DNA from: Siphonodentalium dalli
Lineage: Eukaryota > Mollusca > Scaphopoda > Gadilida > Siphonodentaliidae
NCBI GenBank assembly: GCA_032622095.1
Contig: CP136067.1
Span: 80,750,705 to 80,814,704 of the forward strand
Length of the DNA: 64,000 bases
Direction of reading: 5' to 3'
Positions 1 through 11,596 of this stretch are shown here, piece by piece (within the stretch, counting starts at the first letter, position 1; every line of letters starts with the position of its first letter). The notes under the pieces were generated by a model. It was not told the origin of the DNA. It did not search any database and worked only from the letters and a program-made list of their open reading frames with translations. A program made the translations under genes and the position numbers.

Positions 1-1
1 T

Positions 2-103
2 GGAGCATCAATTTCCTTGATAAAAGGGAAGATCATTGAAGAAGTTAAAGATGTTTTGGGTTGCTTCAACTACGATGTCTGTTTGGTCACTCAATTGAAT
101 TGA
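2..103 (+). CDS. Possible 3' end of an upstream gene (partial, unrecognised)
   Basis: An open frame enters from the left edge and reads 33 codons to a TGA at 101-103, ending GCFNYDVCLVTQLN. Composition (mixed hydrophobic and charged residues, no low complexity) looks more protein-like than the AT-rich surroundings. No acceptor site can be checked because the start is outside the window. I do not recognise a family; it may be chance. Confidence 0.2.
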   Translation, partial: GASISLIKGKIIEEVKDVLGCFNYDVCLVTQLN

Positions 104-1031
104 TCATATTAGATCACAACAGGGAGGAAGAACGGGAAGAGAGAAGACATTGTGCAGCTTATCTCAATCTTCAAACTTTGTCGACTTACATAGTTTTTAT
201 AAACCCCACTGTAAAACAGTTTTAGTATGTCGTGGTGTGATTCCAATTTGAATCCATGTTACTTCGTGCAGTATTAACTATTAAGTTACGAAAGCATGCA
301 TTGCCACACAACGCCACTTTTACGTTGTCACTTTCTTGTGTGCATTCTGACTTGATACACAGTGACTGCACACGTGCTTTTGACGGAAGATCAGAGAAAA
401 CTTCAAAGGGTCGGAATTGATTGAAGGTCGCCGACACTTCCAGACAGTTTGAGAATTGCTACTAAGTATCTGATACTACCGCGTGTACCAATTAAAGCTT
501 ACATTGCACTCTACTATCGGTGACACAGGATTTAGTATTAGTTTTGCATCATTTAACCTAATATTTTGAGGATTATTTACGTTCACATTCAACTTACAAC
601 AGGATGCGGTTACGTCCAGTTCATTTTTTTCTAACCGGTTACGGCGCTAACTGGATGCTAACCGGTTATCCGTTTCAGCTCTAGATCGGTGATGGAATAT
701 GTATTACTTTGAGAAATAAAGCAGTCATTTGTAACTGTATTCATGTGTAAATATACTGGATTTAATATTGTTATTGATTGTGTAATTTATGAAAAATTAC
801 ACAAAATAGAGAATGCTTTAAACATTGACAAACTCACCCAATTTCATTGCATTGTTTGGATCACCACTGATAAATTGTTGATTACAAACACCCTTACATT
901 TTGTTTGTGGTTCATATTAAATATTCACCATACCATAATTACTGTGGGGGATTTGACATTCACAACTCTGGACATTTTGTTTCCACATAACAAAGTTAAT
1001 TTAGATGGAGTTAAACAACATCAAAAATAGA
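104..1031. other. No recognised gene or repeat
   Basis: AT-rich sequence with short open frames but no family similarity that I recognise. A short repeated motif, CTAACCGGTTA then GCTAACCGGTTA, sits near 632-668. Confidence 0.5.
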
Positions 1032-1039
1032 CAAACTAA

Positions 1040-1514
1040 GGCTGATGGGGTCATTGTCACAAGGCTCTGGTCACATTCGTAGCCAGCATTTTAAATCGAT
1101 CACAAATGTAGCCAGCTTTTCTACGGCGATCACATTTGTAGCCAGCTTTTCATATTCATGCGAGCCTCAATAAACAAGATTAGATTAGTCTCATTTTTCT
1201 GAGTTGATGAATGAAAAACAACATAAATTTTAATTTGATATTAGTTCATCTAATAACCTGAGGTTTCCAATCAATGTCGTTAGATGCTCGAATTATATTC
1301 CAATATATTAGTTGATAACGAAGTAAGTTTTGGAGCATGATGTCGATATTTTAGTTACGAACGCGATGACGTCATATTTCGCGCCATATAAAGCATGGAA
1401 TTGGAAAAGCTGGCTACGAATGTGATCGCCGGCGAATAGCTGGCCTCATTTGTGATCGATTTAAAAAGCTGGCTACGAATGTGACCGGAGTCATGTGACA
1501 ATGACCCCATCGGC
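1040..1514. mobile_element. MITE with about 110-bp terminal inverted repeats and an 8-bp target duplication
   Basis: Bases 1040-1150 (starting GGCTGATGGGGTCATTGTCA) are the imperfect reverse complement of about 1400-1514. CAAACTAA flanks both ends (1032-1039 and 1515-1522), giving a 7-8 bp target site duplication. The arms contain repeated 'gtagccagctttt' subunits. No coding capacity. The 8-bp duplication suggests a hAT-like mobiliser. Confidence 0.8.
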
Positions 1515-1567
1515 CAAACTAAGGGCTGTAGTAACTCAGATAAAATAAATCATAACTGTAAAAGTTG

Positions 1568-1621
1568 AGGAGGGCTATAGCCCTCCTAGGAAAATCTAGG
1601 AGGGCTATTAATAGCCCTCCT
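1568..1621. repeat. Two adjacent near-identical palindromes
   Basis: A perfect 20-bp palindrome centred on GGGCTATAGCCC (1568-1587) is followed after 10 bases by a perfect 24-bp palindrome centred on GGGCTATTAATAGCCC (1598-1621). The two share the AGGAGGGCTAT arm. Confidence 0.85.
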
Positions 1622-1695
1622 GGATTTTCTAGACCGCCAGCCCTGAGTGGACCATCAAGAATCCAAACGGGTCTGTGAACATACATGTTCATCAT

Positions 1696-2134
1696 TAGGG
1701 GTGTAACGATACATCGATGTATCGCGATATGGCACTTGATAATACGAGTATCGATACACGTTGTTCATATCGTCACTAACGATACACCCACGATACACAG
1801 AACATATACACGCTGTATAAATTCTAGTGAATTATGTCAGTTGCTGTGAATCTCTGATGTCATGTTTACCTCGCAATTAAGTTCGTTTCCGGTTGTCGGA
1901 TATTATTAGACAATTGGCGCATTTGCCGTGTTTTCCTTTTATAGGCAACAGGAACTCGTGTATTTTTGTTGATATTACTCAATATATGGGGTATGGGGAA
2001 GACTGGAAGAGGGTTTGGAACTTATATGTCAACTAAATAACTGTACCACGATACGTATCGCGATATGTATCGTATCGGCTCCAATATATCGCGATATGTA
2101 TCGATCTTTTAAAAAACGTATCGTTACACCCCTA
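1696..2134. mobile_element. hAT-like MITE (TAGGGGTGTAACGATAC ends)
   Basis: Left end TAGGGGTGTAACGATAC at 1696 and right end GTATCGTTACACCCCTA ending at 2134 are perfect inverted repeats, with more 'tatcgcgatatgtatcg' matches inside. The flanks TTCATCAT (1688-1695) and TTCTTCGT (2135-2142) agree at 6 of 8 positions, a decayed 8-bp duplication. This terminus is widely seen in animal hAT elements (recalled, not searched). No transposase. Confidence 0.8.
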
Positions 2135-2142
2135 TTCTTCGT

Positions 2143-3300
2143 CAGGTTGGGTACAGATTCCAAACTAACAATATATAGCCCATTCCTTGGGGTTGAATAA
2201 TATTAGGATGGTATCTTGGGCGTTTGAGCACCTATAAATCAAATATTGAGTCTTCAGATTTCCATTCCTAGCATGGAATTTTCGCCTTTCACTTTTTACA
2301 GGTCGAATGAGTTATCATAGACCAAACAAGCTATAGTATATAGCTCTTTGGAACCCATTGCCAGTGTTCATCTGTTGAACTGTTCATGGCCTATTTGAAT
2401 CATCATTTCAACTACAAGTACCGGCACAAGAAAGCGTGACAATATCAAACGATTTCCCCGTCGTCGCCCACTGTTTTGAGTTTTTTCAAAGAAATATAAG
2501 TTATAACTCTAATATTCCCGTTATTTAGAAATTTTTTACCTTTAGGCTTTACTAAATAACGGCCACACCAAAATGAATCACACCACAGAGAGACACGTTT
2601 CAAGAACACTATAGGAAAAAACCATGGCAGGGTGGGTGGGCTTGGTAGGATGATGGTACATTCTAACAAACTTCAGCCCAAAATTTACTCGACGAGGAAG
2701 TCGTGTGAGACTGAGATTGCCGAAAGCGTTCAAAACATGTTTCGCGAAATTCGGTCTTGGTAACCTCAACCTGTCATTCACAAACATATTAAAAAACACA
2801 ATTAGAATCTAGAACTTACAATTTGTAGTAATTTACAGTTTAGATATTACATTAGTTAGAGAAATTAAAATAGAAGTTAAACATTCTCATTTTCAATTTT
2901 TTGGGTGCGGACTTTCCTCGTTTCGAGGTGTCGAAAAGTTCAAAACCCGAATCACCTTTGTAAGATAACTATCTCTCTGGCATGCAAACATATCAAACTT
3001 GAAATTGGGTTTGATAAGACCAGAATGAAGTCCAAATTTCGAGTTTATCGAGAACAATTTAAAGAATTATGAAATAATATCACGTCCTGTTGAAAATACC
3101 GGAAGCATGCAATTATTTTGAACATATATCGTACTATAGTTTTAGCGTACCCGCTATTTTCGTACCACCCGCAGCCACCATGTATACATGTATAGTCTCT
3201 TTGTATATATATATATATAACCCGTCGTCTGTGTCTGTCTTTCACTCTTACGTTCATTTTAGCCCAAGTTTTTAATATACGATTTGACACATATTAGAAT
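2143..3300. other. No recognised gene
   Basis: AT-rich sequence with short overlapping frames only. An AT dinucleotide run lies near 3206-3222. Confidence 0.5.
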
Positions 3301-3310
3301 ACGACACGCA

Positions 3311-3458
3311 AATTTTCAGACTGATCTGTTAAAGATAACTTGAGATATATATAGAATATTTCCAGGGAACATAATATAGAAGTCCAAATTTTCAGACTGA
3401 TCTGTTAAAGATGATCTGAGATATAGAATATTTCCAGGGAACATATATAGAAGTCCCT
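3311..3458. repeat. Tandem duplication, about 75-bp unit
   Basis: 'tttcagactgatctgttaaa' followed by 'tttccagggaacata' and 'agaagtcc' occurs twice in direct orientation, at about 3314 and 3390, with small indels. Confidence 0.8.
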
Positions 3459-3936
3459 GATATTTCCCAAGGGTCGTGATGGCGAAATTTCCATCGCCGA
3501 TTAGGAAGGAGTATATGTACTTCTAAAATACATGATATATACATATAATTTTGGAGGAAGTGCATTGTGCTGTTCCAATATAATGGGGGGTCCGTTCAAT
3601 ATGTCAATATTCGAAACCATGTTCCGACTGCGTGAGCACTATACTTCCCAACTCTCAGTGAAAGGGCTTCCTTATATTAATTTTTAACTCTTTGGCGAGT
3701 GGAACGATATGTCGTTTCGGGAAGTCATTTTAAGTAGTGTTCCATTAATCATCTGATTTATAAATGAATTGTATAGGAATTTTGATTACTATAATGTCCC
3801 AATGTATAAGTCAGGGGCGTATGAACCGGGGGGGGGGGGCAAGGGGGTATTTACCCCCCCCCCAATATTTTCCAAAGGTTAGTAAAAATATTTGGCAAAC
3901 TAATGAAGTATCGCCGACGATCGTGGCAATGCACAC

Positions 3937-4398
3937 CCCCACGATACATACCCATGCACACCATACATATCTCCGTGATACATACCCACACTATACATAC
4001 CCAAACTATACATACCCATACTATACATACCAACACTATACATACCCACACTATGCATACCCACATTATACATACCCACACTATACATACCCACACTATA
4101 TATACATACCCACACGATACATACCCACACAATATATATACCACCGCTATACATACCCACGCTATAGGCCTTCATACCCACACTATACATACACACACTA
4201 TACATACCCACACTATACATACTCACACAATACATACCACCACTATACATAACCACGCTATACATACCCCCACTATACATACCCAGGATACATACCCCCA
4301 CGATACATACCCACTATACATACCCACTATACATACCCACGATACATACCCACACTATTCATACCCACACGATAAATACCCCACGATACATACCCATG
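3937..4398. repeat. 15-bp minisatellite (catacccacactata)
   Basis: Roughly 30 degenerate copies of a 15-bp unit CATACCCACACTATA. Because 15 is a multiple of 3, several frames stay open on both strands and read as Tyr/Thr/His-rich or Val/Cys/Met-rich repeats. These are not genes. Confidence 0.9.
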
Positions 4399-5274
4399 GT
4401 GATGTGTGTATCCATGTAGTCTACTTTCTCATGGTTGTTTGTGACATATTTACTTTCAGAATATCTGATCCCAGTTATGGGAGTAATTTCACATCATTAA
4501 TGACTAGATAATAACACAACATGAATTCCCATATATACCTATTTGTTCATTACACTTTCAATCGGCCTACCATTTTATGAAATTACAATTGATAAATGAT
4601 AGAATGTTGATCTAATCTATGATAATGTAGTGGGTGGGAAAACAATGTCAGATGGGTCAGAAGCCACCAGAGAGCCACTTTAAGCTTCCAATGACAGAAG
4701 ATTTTCCCCGGGGGAGAACCCCTGGACCCCCCCCATTGAGAGGGTGCGACCCCCTCTCGTGCTCTCCCCCACCGACGCCTTTGGCGTCTGGTCATCCCAA
4801 TAAAATTTGCTTGCTACGCCCCCGGTATAAGTCCAAATATTATGATAGCACACGTAAACAGATTAGGATAGCTTTTGTGAGGAGAAAATCATATTTTGTT
4901 AGTTAAACAGTGCAAAACAATTTTGCCCATGTCGTACTCAAATGTTAACAGAATGGGGACAAGACTATTGTTATAACTAAGTCTGCTAATTCGAGAAGAG
5001 TAACACCTTATGTAATCACACATGTGCCATTATATATTGATCTCCGATCTGTTGTCTCAAATGTTATAATGATAAAAGGTAAATAACTTTAAATTGGTAG
5101 ATACCTGGGTACGTGCACCAATGTATACACATGGGCTCAGCTATACATATACAATGTCAAGGTAAATATTGTTGGAGCACTGTATTCTCTTATTTATCAT
5201 ATTAATGGGATACTTCCATGGGAAGCTTCGCATATATAATATAATGCACTGTCTTGCAATGTCAAGATAATATT

Positions 5275-5361
5275 ATAGGCCAATGTATCCTTCTATATGT
5301 GAATCTCACATATATAAGAGAATGCATTGGCACAGGATTTTCGAAAAAATTCAGGAAGCTT
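5275..5361. mobile_element. Fragment of the TGCATTCTCTTATATATGCGAG hairpin MITE family
   Basis: 'ggccaatgta' through 'atataagagaatgcattgg' and 'aaaattcaggaagctt' match one hairpin and the right shoulder of the family seen intact at 34425-34651 and 46560-46822. The match stops abruptly where the LINE coding sequence begins. Confidence 0.75.
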
Positions 5362-7010
5362 CCAATCAGCTTCAGAATTGAGTGTTCCGTTGTGTTGCCT
5401 CTTCAGCAGACCCTTACAAGAGAGCTTCATACCCGACTGCTGGAAAAGAGCTAACGTGACAAGTCTTTACAAAAAGGGCAAAAAATGTGACCCGGGAAAC
5501 TATCACCCAGTTAGTCTAACGTGTATCCTTTGTAAAATAATGGAGTCCTTCGTAAGAGACGCAAGTCTAAACCATATGGAAGAGCATGGATTGTTCACGG
5601 AATGTCAACATGGTTTCCGACGAAAACGCTCTTGCCAAACACAACTGAATAGCTATTTAGAACACTTAACAGATGAACTAGATCAGGGAAATCCAGTGGA
5701 TATTGTTTATACTTAGACGTTCGGAAGGCATTTGATACCGTCCCACATGAGCGGCTCATCTTATGGGGTGTGTAGCAAAATTCTAAATTGGACCAAAACT
5801 TTCCTCACAGGAAGGAGCCAGCGTGTGAACGTAAATTCTTCTTATTCGGATTGGATGGCGATCACCAATGGAGTACCCCAGGGAAGTATTCTCGGACCTG
5901 TATTGTTCTCCGTATTTATAAATGATATCCCACTGTCTTCTCCATCATGCAGTTGTCAGATATTTGCTGACGACACAAAGATAATAGGAAATCCACTGGA
6001 AACGAACGTTCAAGAAAATATAAATTCAATAAGCCAATGGTCCCTAGATTGGCAGCTCCGTTTTAACCCCACGAAAATTCACGTACTCCATTCGGTCATA
6101 ACAACCCTCAAACAACATATCATATGGCCGACACTACGGAACATCCGGCTATCATTCCATCAATAGAAGAGAGGGATCTTGGAATACGTATATATATATA
6201 GACAATAAATTAAATTTCCATGTACATGTGGAGTCGGTGGTATCGAAAGCAAATTATATCGTAGGTGTAATAAACAGAACTTTCATTGATATTGACTCAT
6301 ATACTTTAGTGCACTTATACAAAGCCATGGTTCGTCCGGTGATAGAATATTGTCATAACGTCTGGAATCCACACCTATTAGGACAGTCGCGAACTTTAGA
6401 AAACATACAGCGAAGAGTGACTAGACTGATTCCCTGGTTGCGGAAGTATCAATATAGTGATCGATTGATGATACTAAATTTATATTCGCTCAAACACAGA
6501 AGGATGCGAGGGGATTTGATAGAAGTTTACAAAATACTGAAAGTCTTCTATAACATCAACCCATATTCACTATTCAGAAAAGCAGATTATCAGCAAACAC
6601 GGGGTCATTCCTGGAAACTTCAAAAGTTGCAAAGTACACGAGACGTTCGAAAGTACTTCTTTTCAAGGAGAGTAATTTCCATCTGGAATAATCTACCAGA
6701 AGAAATAGTCTCCACAGAAAACATGATGACTTTCAAACAACAGTTAGATATTCACTTTTCAGACATCAATTTGAAAGTGATCTGGACTAAGTAGTGTGGT
6801 ATTTAAGCATATATACATGCTTACAACGCTTGTAACTAAGAGTCGGTCAGACTCGATCGTTCCGTAATTTATTTTATTTGATTGATATTTGATCATGGGT
6901 GGGGGGGGGGGGGGGGAGGTAATTGATGTATCCCTTCTGGAATTCTTCCTGTTGAATATCAGTTTTATTTTAATTATTGTGTTTTATGCAATAAAATAAA
7001 TAATATATGA
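5362..7010 (+). pseudogene. 5'-truncated, frameshifted CR1/Jockey-type LINE reverse transcriptase
   Basis: Readable in three frames. First (to about 5712): WKRANVTSLYKKGKKCDPGN, then FTECQHGFRRKRSCQTQLN. Next the LDVRKAFDTVPHERL block, broken by a frameshift near 5710 and a small deletion near 5762. Then ITNGVPQGSILGPVLF and the catalytic box IFADD (about 5870-5975). After more frameshifts near 6110 and 6200, the C-terminal part 6228-6794 reads VRPVIEYCHNVWNPHL, LYSLKHRRMRGDLIEVYKIL and ISIWNNLPEEIV. These are the RT domain and C-terminal region of CR1/Jockey-superfamily retrotransposons, which insert by target-primed reverse transcription. The endonuclease and ORF1 are missing, as is usual after 5' truncation. 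The 3' tail probably ends in the AT-rich 'aataaaataaataat' near 7005. Inactive. Confidence 0.9.
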
Positions 7011-7044
7011 CTTTATGTTGACTTAATGTACCGTATATCAAAAT

Positions 7045-7098
7045 AGTGGTCCGAGCGAAGGAATAATCAACAAGCCATTCCGCCTATATCGGACCACT
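7045..7098. repeat. Short inverted repeat (AGTGGTCCGA arms)
   Basis: AGTGGTCCGA at 7045-7054 and TCGGACCACT at 7089-7098 form a perfect 10-bp inverted repeat around a 34-base spacer. Confidence 0.6.
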
Positions 7099-7461
7099 AG
7101 TGTTTGGGCCTTGTCATACCGGTATAGTCAACTCCAAGTCATGCACCATCTATATATTACATTTGAATTTGATCATTCAACATTTTATGCCATTTTGTTT
7201 TTAAAAACGGTGCTTTGTCTGTTTACACTAGTTGCTTAATACATTATTGAACTATACTCTTCTTTTGTATCATTTCTGAAATTATTCCAACCGATCGAAG
7301 GTCATGCAATGCTGACCACTTTTGAAGCAGTATGTTTTGTCACATGCAACTTGGAACAGGTTAGTGATACTTTCTGACTCAATGTCAATTTAATTAGTGT
7401 CAATTTAAGTACATTTAGCGTAATTTTTTCACTTTTGTTATCTATTTGAGATTGCCTATAA

Positions 7462-7935
7462 CCCTATTGGCAAATGTTGGCAGAATGTGGAACGTTGGCT
7501 GGTATACGTTGGCACAACGTTGGTCCAACCAAATGCCATAATTATGTTGGCCAAACGTTGGGAAAATTTTATATGTTGGCAATATGTTGGCAGAACGTTT
7601 GCCCAACCAAATGCCAACCGTTGTGCAACATAAGGTTCGCCAAAACGTTGGGTCAATGTTGGGCCAACGTTAGCAAAATTTGATCTGTTGGCAATACGTT
7701 GATACAACGTTGGCCCAACCAAATTCCAACCGTTGGACCAACGTTGGCCCAACGCACAAGGTTGGCCAAACGTTGGGTCAACGTTGGGCGAACGTTGGCA
7801 AAATTTTATCAGTTGGCAATATGTTAGCAGAATATGGAACGTTGGCTGGTATATGTTGGCACAACGTTGGCCTAACTAATTGCCAACCGTTGGGCCAACG
7901 TTGGCCCAACGTTGGCAAATGGTTGGGCCAACGTA
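7462..7935. repeat. Degenerate array of CCAACGTTGG-containing units
   Basis: About 470 bp made almost wholly of variants of 'ttgggccaacgttggc' and 'gttggcaaaattt', including the self-complementary core CCAACGTTGG many times. Both strands carry spurious frames rich in Gly-Pro-Thr or Gln-Arg-Trp-Ala. Unit boundaries are irregular (longer repeats such as 'gcagaatgtggaacgttggc' recur about 340 bp apart). Confidence 0.9.
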
Positions 7936-7954
7936 GTTATGCTATCTGGGTAGT

Positions 7955-8290
7955 ACCTTGTAAAAATGCCCAAAATGACATGGGTATATAAACTTGGGTA
8001 ATTCAGGTACCAGGATTTACATGGGTATATACCAGGGTATACGTTGGTACGTGCACTGTGGTATGGGTACAGTATAAGTACCCTTGTAAAATGTCCAAAT
8101 GACCTGGGTAATAAAACTTGCCATATATGAAACTTGCATGGGAACAGGTACAATGGTTTACTTTGGTAGATACCATATCATATCATACAATGTATATATA
8201 GGGCATACTTTGGTAAGTAAATGCACCATGCATGGTATACATGGGCGCAATACCATGTAAAAAGCCAAAAATGACATAGGTACCAAAAAA
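7955..8290. repeat. Degenerate tandem repeats rich in 'gggtatac' and 'gtaccttgtaaaa'
   Basis: 'taccttgtaaaaatgcccaa', 'tacccttgtaaaatgtccaa' and 'taccatgtaaaaagccaaaa' mark three diverged copies, each followed by 'atgacatgggta' or similar. Confidence 0.65.
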
Positions 8291-8399
8291 CGGAACGGGG
8301 ATGGATGGATCCAATATGATAACACGACACAGTGTATACACTCTGAAGAAAACAATCTCAAACTTATATTAAAGTCTATATATATATATTATACTAGCA

Positions 8400-9010
8400 G
8401 GTGACCAGACTTCGTCCGGCTGTTTCCTCTCTGCTTTCATCCGTCGAATGGTGCGATTTGACATATAATTGACAATTTTGAAGGTCAAGGTCAGGTCGGG
8501 GTCACGATTTGACCCGTACAAAACACTCCCTGGACAAAAGTACCCCTATTTATCACATTTCGTCGAAATCAGTCCGGCAGGCGCGATTTGACATTGAATT
8601 GACCATTTTGAAGGTCAAGGTCAGGTCGGGGTCACGCTGTAGCCCGCCCAAAACACTCCCCGGACAGAAGTCCCAAAATATATAGTAGAAAAACAAGAGT
8701 ATGAAATCTTCTGTCCGTGTAGCTGTCTGTCTGTTCGGATTTTCTCTCAGACCCCTGGAACGATTTCAACCATATTTGGTATGGTGACTCGAGATAGCCC
8801 GGCGGAGGTCATAACGGCGTTAGTTTTTCAAATTTTTGATTTAAAAATAATTAAATTAAAATTAAAACGTAAAATGTTTGTGAATTTGAGCAAGGAGCTC
8901 ATGAATCTAAAAAATAAATATTTTGTGATTCGAAAGCGCACACAAGGGCCGCTATGGGAGACCCTTTTCACATTTATTATTTATTTACGCTTAAGGGTGG
9001 TTCTCCATTA
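8400..9010. repeat. Dispersed-repeat block with a tandem duplicated module
   Basis: 'ttgaaggtcaaggtcaggtc' plus 'ggggtcacg' and 'aaaacactccc' occurs twice (about 8478 and 8608). It is followed from about 8690 by the 'tgtctgtctgttcggatttt' type repeat that resembles 20190-20400, and at 8950-8985 by 'atgggagaccct' and 'cacatttattatttat', related to the hairpin MITE at 15238-15400 and to an inverted copy at about 13170-13210. Confidence 0.65.
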
Positions 9011-10127
9011 AATGAACAATTTCGTCCAGAACATTCTGGAGAGAAAAATGTTTGTCACATGCCGATGAATTTTATGTGAGTATATATGTAGCACAGATAT
9101 TGGTGACCACGAAAATGACATTTGGCAAAATTATAGGGCCAGGTCAAGGTCAATCAAGGTCGTTCATTACAGCATGTGCCAATGACGTTTTTTTTTTGGG
9201 TTGAATCAGGGCAACGTCATTGTCAAATTCGCTCTTTCTCCAAACTTGTTGACATGTGCCCTTTAATATTGAATTATCGTTATGAGTATATATTGTTTGA
9301 GTAGCTGATGATGTATCCGTCCAAACGACGTATTGCGTAGCTCCGCACGTTGAGACGTCTATGAGATACAGCCATTTGAATATACGTGGTGGAAATTGAT
9401 GTGCTTTGTGGGCGTGACTTCAAACTCTCTAAGAGGTCAACGAATACAGCGTTCAGATATGATAATTGGAAACAGATTTTGATCGCATAAAAGGCGATTC
9501 CTATCAAGTCGGGCATGCCCTGGTCCCTCGTACACTTGGTTTGACGCCAAACGATCGAGGAACTCTGATGTAGACAACGTGAACATACGTCAATCAAAGT
9601 CTGTTCCCCAAGGGGTTCGCCAAATTGCAATGATAATTTAGAGTAGAAAACATTGTCGATGCATTTTTCTTACATGTTTCAAGATATTGAACTGAAATTT
9701 GGTATTTAGGGGTTTCTCGGTGCGCTCAATCAGATAGAATTGTCAGTGAGATATTCTGATGGTCCAAAATGTGTATTTTGACGTCGTTGCTATAACACAC
9801 GAGCCGGAAATCGCCCCGCAGGCAGAACGATTGTTGAAAAGTACGGAAATAATTGACTTTCACACTGTCATCTGCTTCTCACTGAGATTGTTTGATGTAA
9901 ACGTCAATCCATTTAGAAAATTCGTTAGATTCCGTTGATCACCCCCACCCAACACCACCACCACACTCGTTCACTCACCCCCCCCCCCCCCCCCGATTGT
10001 ATATATAAACGCACTAAAACTAATCCATATGTCATATTTGTTCTTTTTATCTACACCCAGATCATCCCTTAACATGTTTTATTTGTTAGATCGTTATTGC
10101 GTCTCTGGATATTTCAAAATTAAAATT
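9011..10127. other. No recognised gene; one long C tract
   Basis: A 116-codon minus-strand frame (9280-9630) shows no family features that I recognise. A run of 17 C lies at 9978-9994. Confidence 0.45.
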
Positions 10128-10168
10128 GCGTCATTACCCAAACAGAGGGAGTGTTTGGGTAATGACGC
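10128..10168. repeat. Perfect 16-bp arm hairpin (GCGTCATTACCCAAAC)
   Basis: GCGTCATTACCCAAAC at 10128-10143 is the reverse complement of 10153-10168, with a 9-base loop. 'tttggataatgacg' and 'tgtaatgacgct' recur nearby, so this may be the end of a decayed element. Confidence 0.75.
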
Positions 10169-10437
10169 GTTTGGATAATGACGATTTTCGTTTCATCGCG
10201 CTCTTATATTTTGAATATCCATAACCTATGAAAATGAACTAGTTTATGAACAAACAACCGCTGTGAGCTTTCGAAAAAAACCTTTAATCGTTCGCCTACA
10301 GCATGTAACATTCAAATGGTCTGCGTTTTTTGTAATGACGCTGAATAAACATGTACACGCTAGCGATTTCTAGTTTCAAAGGTTGATTTTGAAAAATTAT
10401 TCAAGGAAACATAACCTGGGTTTATTTTTTCTAGACA

Positions 10438-11025
10438 TTAAAGGGGTACTGTACGCCATTTTCAATAAATTTCCGGTGATAACAACGATCTAATATCGAT
10501 ACTATATAGAAACATAAGTAATTTGAGTCGAAGATGTATTCTGTAAACGCTCAGGTTAATAGGCTATCTTAAAATCAAAGTTAATAATTTCATATAAATT
10601 TCATTTATGACTGGAGCCATAAAATGGCGTAAAGTAAATTACGAATTTCCGTGTGCAAGACGTAATCAAATTAATTGAGGGATACTGGATTGGTAAACGG
10701 ATGGCACACGCGATCGTTTAAAACATTATGATGATACGGGGAGAAAGCCCAAGCCACTCACTGACTAGTGACGATACAATAACTTAAATGTGTATATGGG
10801 ACTAGTATGCATATAATATAACTATTATTTGATACATTTGGTTGAAAAATGTACAAAAATTACTCGACAACGGCAATTTGTATTTTTGCATTCCGGTAAA
10901 TTTGTCATCCGTAACACTACTTCGTACTCAACAGACTTTCAAATAATGAAAAAATTGTTTCCTTATTCTCCGACTCGGAGACTATAGACACCAACAACAA
11001 CATTTGGCGTACAGTATCCCTTTAA
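10438..11025. mobile_element. TTAA-bounded MITE (AGGGGTACTGTACGCCA ends)
   Basis: TTAAAGGGGTACTGTACGCC at 10438 and its imperfect reverse complement ending in TTAA at 11022-11025 bound 588 bp without coding capacity. The TTAA target duplication is the hallmark of piggyBac-type transposition; assignment is by signature only. Confidence 0.8.
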
Positions 11026-11068
11026 ATGATATTTACCCCGCGATGCAACCATAGATATGAACAAGCTA

Positions 11069-11349
11069 TTTACCTTCGTGGTGGGTGCCCCTCAGTGCAT
11101 TCCTGTCTTTGTTATGGGGGTATAATGATATTTACCATCATGGTGGGTGCCCCTCAGTGCATTCCTGTCTTTGTTATGGGGGTATAATGATATTTACCAT
11201 CATGGTGGGTGCCCCTCAGTGCATTCCTGTCTTTGTTATGGGGGTATAACGATATTTACCTTCGTGGTGGGTGCCCCTCAGTGCATTCCTGTCTTTGTTA
11301 TGGGGGTATAATGATATTTACCTTCGTGGTGGGTGCCCCTCAGTGCATA
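11069..11349. repeat. 62-bp minisatellite, about 4.5 copies
   Basis: 'tttaccttcgtggtgggtgc' recurs at exactly 62-bp spacing (11069, 11131, 11193, 11255, 11317), with only a few substitutions (ttcg/atca). High identity implies recent expansion. Confidence 0.93.
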
Positions 11350-11596
11350 TCAGCCGTCTTTATCGTGCGTTTGCATGGGTAATGATTCTATATAACGGGA
11401 CATGCTTTTGGAAGACTTAATTCACATGCTTTCCACTAACTAAATATTTAATTTCATACAAATTATACGAATTGCATGGCGTTCAGTGCAAAATTCCGCA
11501 CAAGAATATTAATTGGTTTAAAGATAAATCGTTCGGTGGCGAATGGGAACAATCAGGGAAGTTGAATACCTTTGATTTGGGACATGCTGTTTCGGG

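Noticed and set aside
3764-4511. Long Tyr/Thr/His-rich and Val/Cys/Met-rich open frames on both strands
   Set aside because: They are translations of a 15-bp minisatellite, open in several frames at once because the period is a multiple of three.
7456-7991. Open frames reading like GPTLAQRWANVG on both strands
   Set aside because: They follow the CCAACGTTGG repeat; the composition is wholly repeat-driven.
9280-9630. A 116-codon minus-strand open frame
   Set aside because: No family features, no splice context, and no supporting neighbour.
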